A stretch of DNA of 13,407 nucleotides from an uncultured Treponema sp. Lineage in GTDB: Bacteria; Spirochaetota; Spirochaetia; Treponematales; Treponemataceae. Both the position numbers and the translations under genes were made by a program. Shown piece after piece: positions 13,376-13,407 of the stretch. The stretch's first letter is position 1; each line of letters starts with the position of its first letter. The stretch spans positions 1 to 13,407 of the forward strand of contig CAMVBP010000032.1 of NCBI GenBank assembly GCA_947165795.1, given 5' to 3'. Below the pieces are notes generated by a model that was given only the letters and a program-made list of their open reading frames with translations, was not told where the DNA came from and did not search any database.

Positions 13376-13407
13376 GTGAAAATTCTTCTTGTTTCAGTAA
13401 ATGCAAG
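13376..13407 (+). CDS. Start of a probable B12-binding radical SAM protein (3'-partial)
   Basis: Only ten full codons are visible: GTG AAA ATT CTT CTT GTT TCA GTA AAT GCA, read as MKILLVSVNA, and the frame is open to the window end. This opening resembles the first beta strand of the B12-binding domain in a family of radical SAM proteins that start M-K-hydrophobic-LLV..NAKY. The gene sits 25 bases after the acidic orphan and probably has its own promoter. There is no Shine-Dalgarno, which fits a leaderless mRNA starting at the GTG. The evidence is very short, so both the start and the product are tentative. Confidence 0.4.
   Translation, partial: MKILLVSVNA

Overview
The window looks like chromosome of a Treponema-type spirochaete. 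This is inferred from low GC, a lipoprotein signal with a relaxed spirochaetal lipobox, an Mla/MCE lipid-transport locus (diderm envelope) and a Bat (Bacteroides aerotolerance) operon. No marker gene fixes the species. Nearly all of the window is coding, and I saw no tRNA, rRNA, CRISPR array, insertion sequence or prophage gene.

Left block, + strand (1-2534). Three genes overlap head to tail: an MlaF-like ABC ATPase, probably cut at its 5' edge by the window start; an MlaD-like MCE protein anchored in the inner membrane; and a TPR lipoprotein. This is an inter-membrane lipid-transport operon whose permease (MlaE) would lie just outside the window. The lipoprotein gene converges on the next operon and overlaps it by 17 bases.

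Central block, - strand (11486 down to 2518). One tightly packed operon of eight genes is read from a good promoter candidate at 11458-11486. The order is: unrecognised 359-aa protein, XRE-cupin regulator, MoxR AAA+ ATPase, DUF58 protein, DUF4381/BatD-N-like membrane protein, a giant BatA-BatB-BatC fusion, a BatD-like protein ending in an SH3b domain, and an Smr-domain protein. Gaps are 17 bases or less and most junctions overlap, so co-transcription and translational coupling are likely. The content follows the classical moxR-DUF58-batABCDE order, but BatA, B and C are joined in one polypeptide. BatD seems to carry the two-helix plus SH3 tail usually seen in BatE. The likely working model is a MoxR ATPase acting with membrane-anchored vWA and TPR proteins that face the periplasm. 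Its biochemical task is unknown even in the known families.

Right block, + strand (11541-13407). A secreted protein with a C-terminal vWA domain is transcribed away from the Bat operon. It is followed by a very acidic 139-aa orphan, then by the first codons of a gene whose start (MKILLVSVNA) resembles B12-binding radical SAM proteins. The vWA gene and the last gene each have a -10-like hexamer exactly 6 bases before a GTG that begins GTGAAAA, which suggests leaderless transcripts.

The points most worth following up are the compressed Bat operon with its internal lipobox, the DUF58/BatD-like junction separated by one in-frame stop, the missing signal peptide on the downstream protein, and the leaderless starts.
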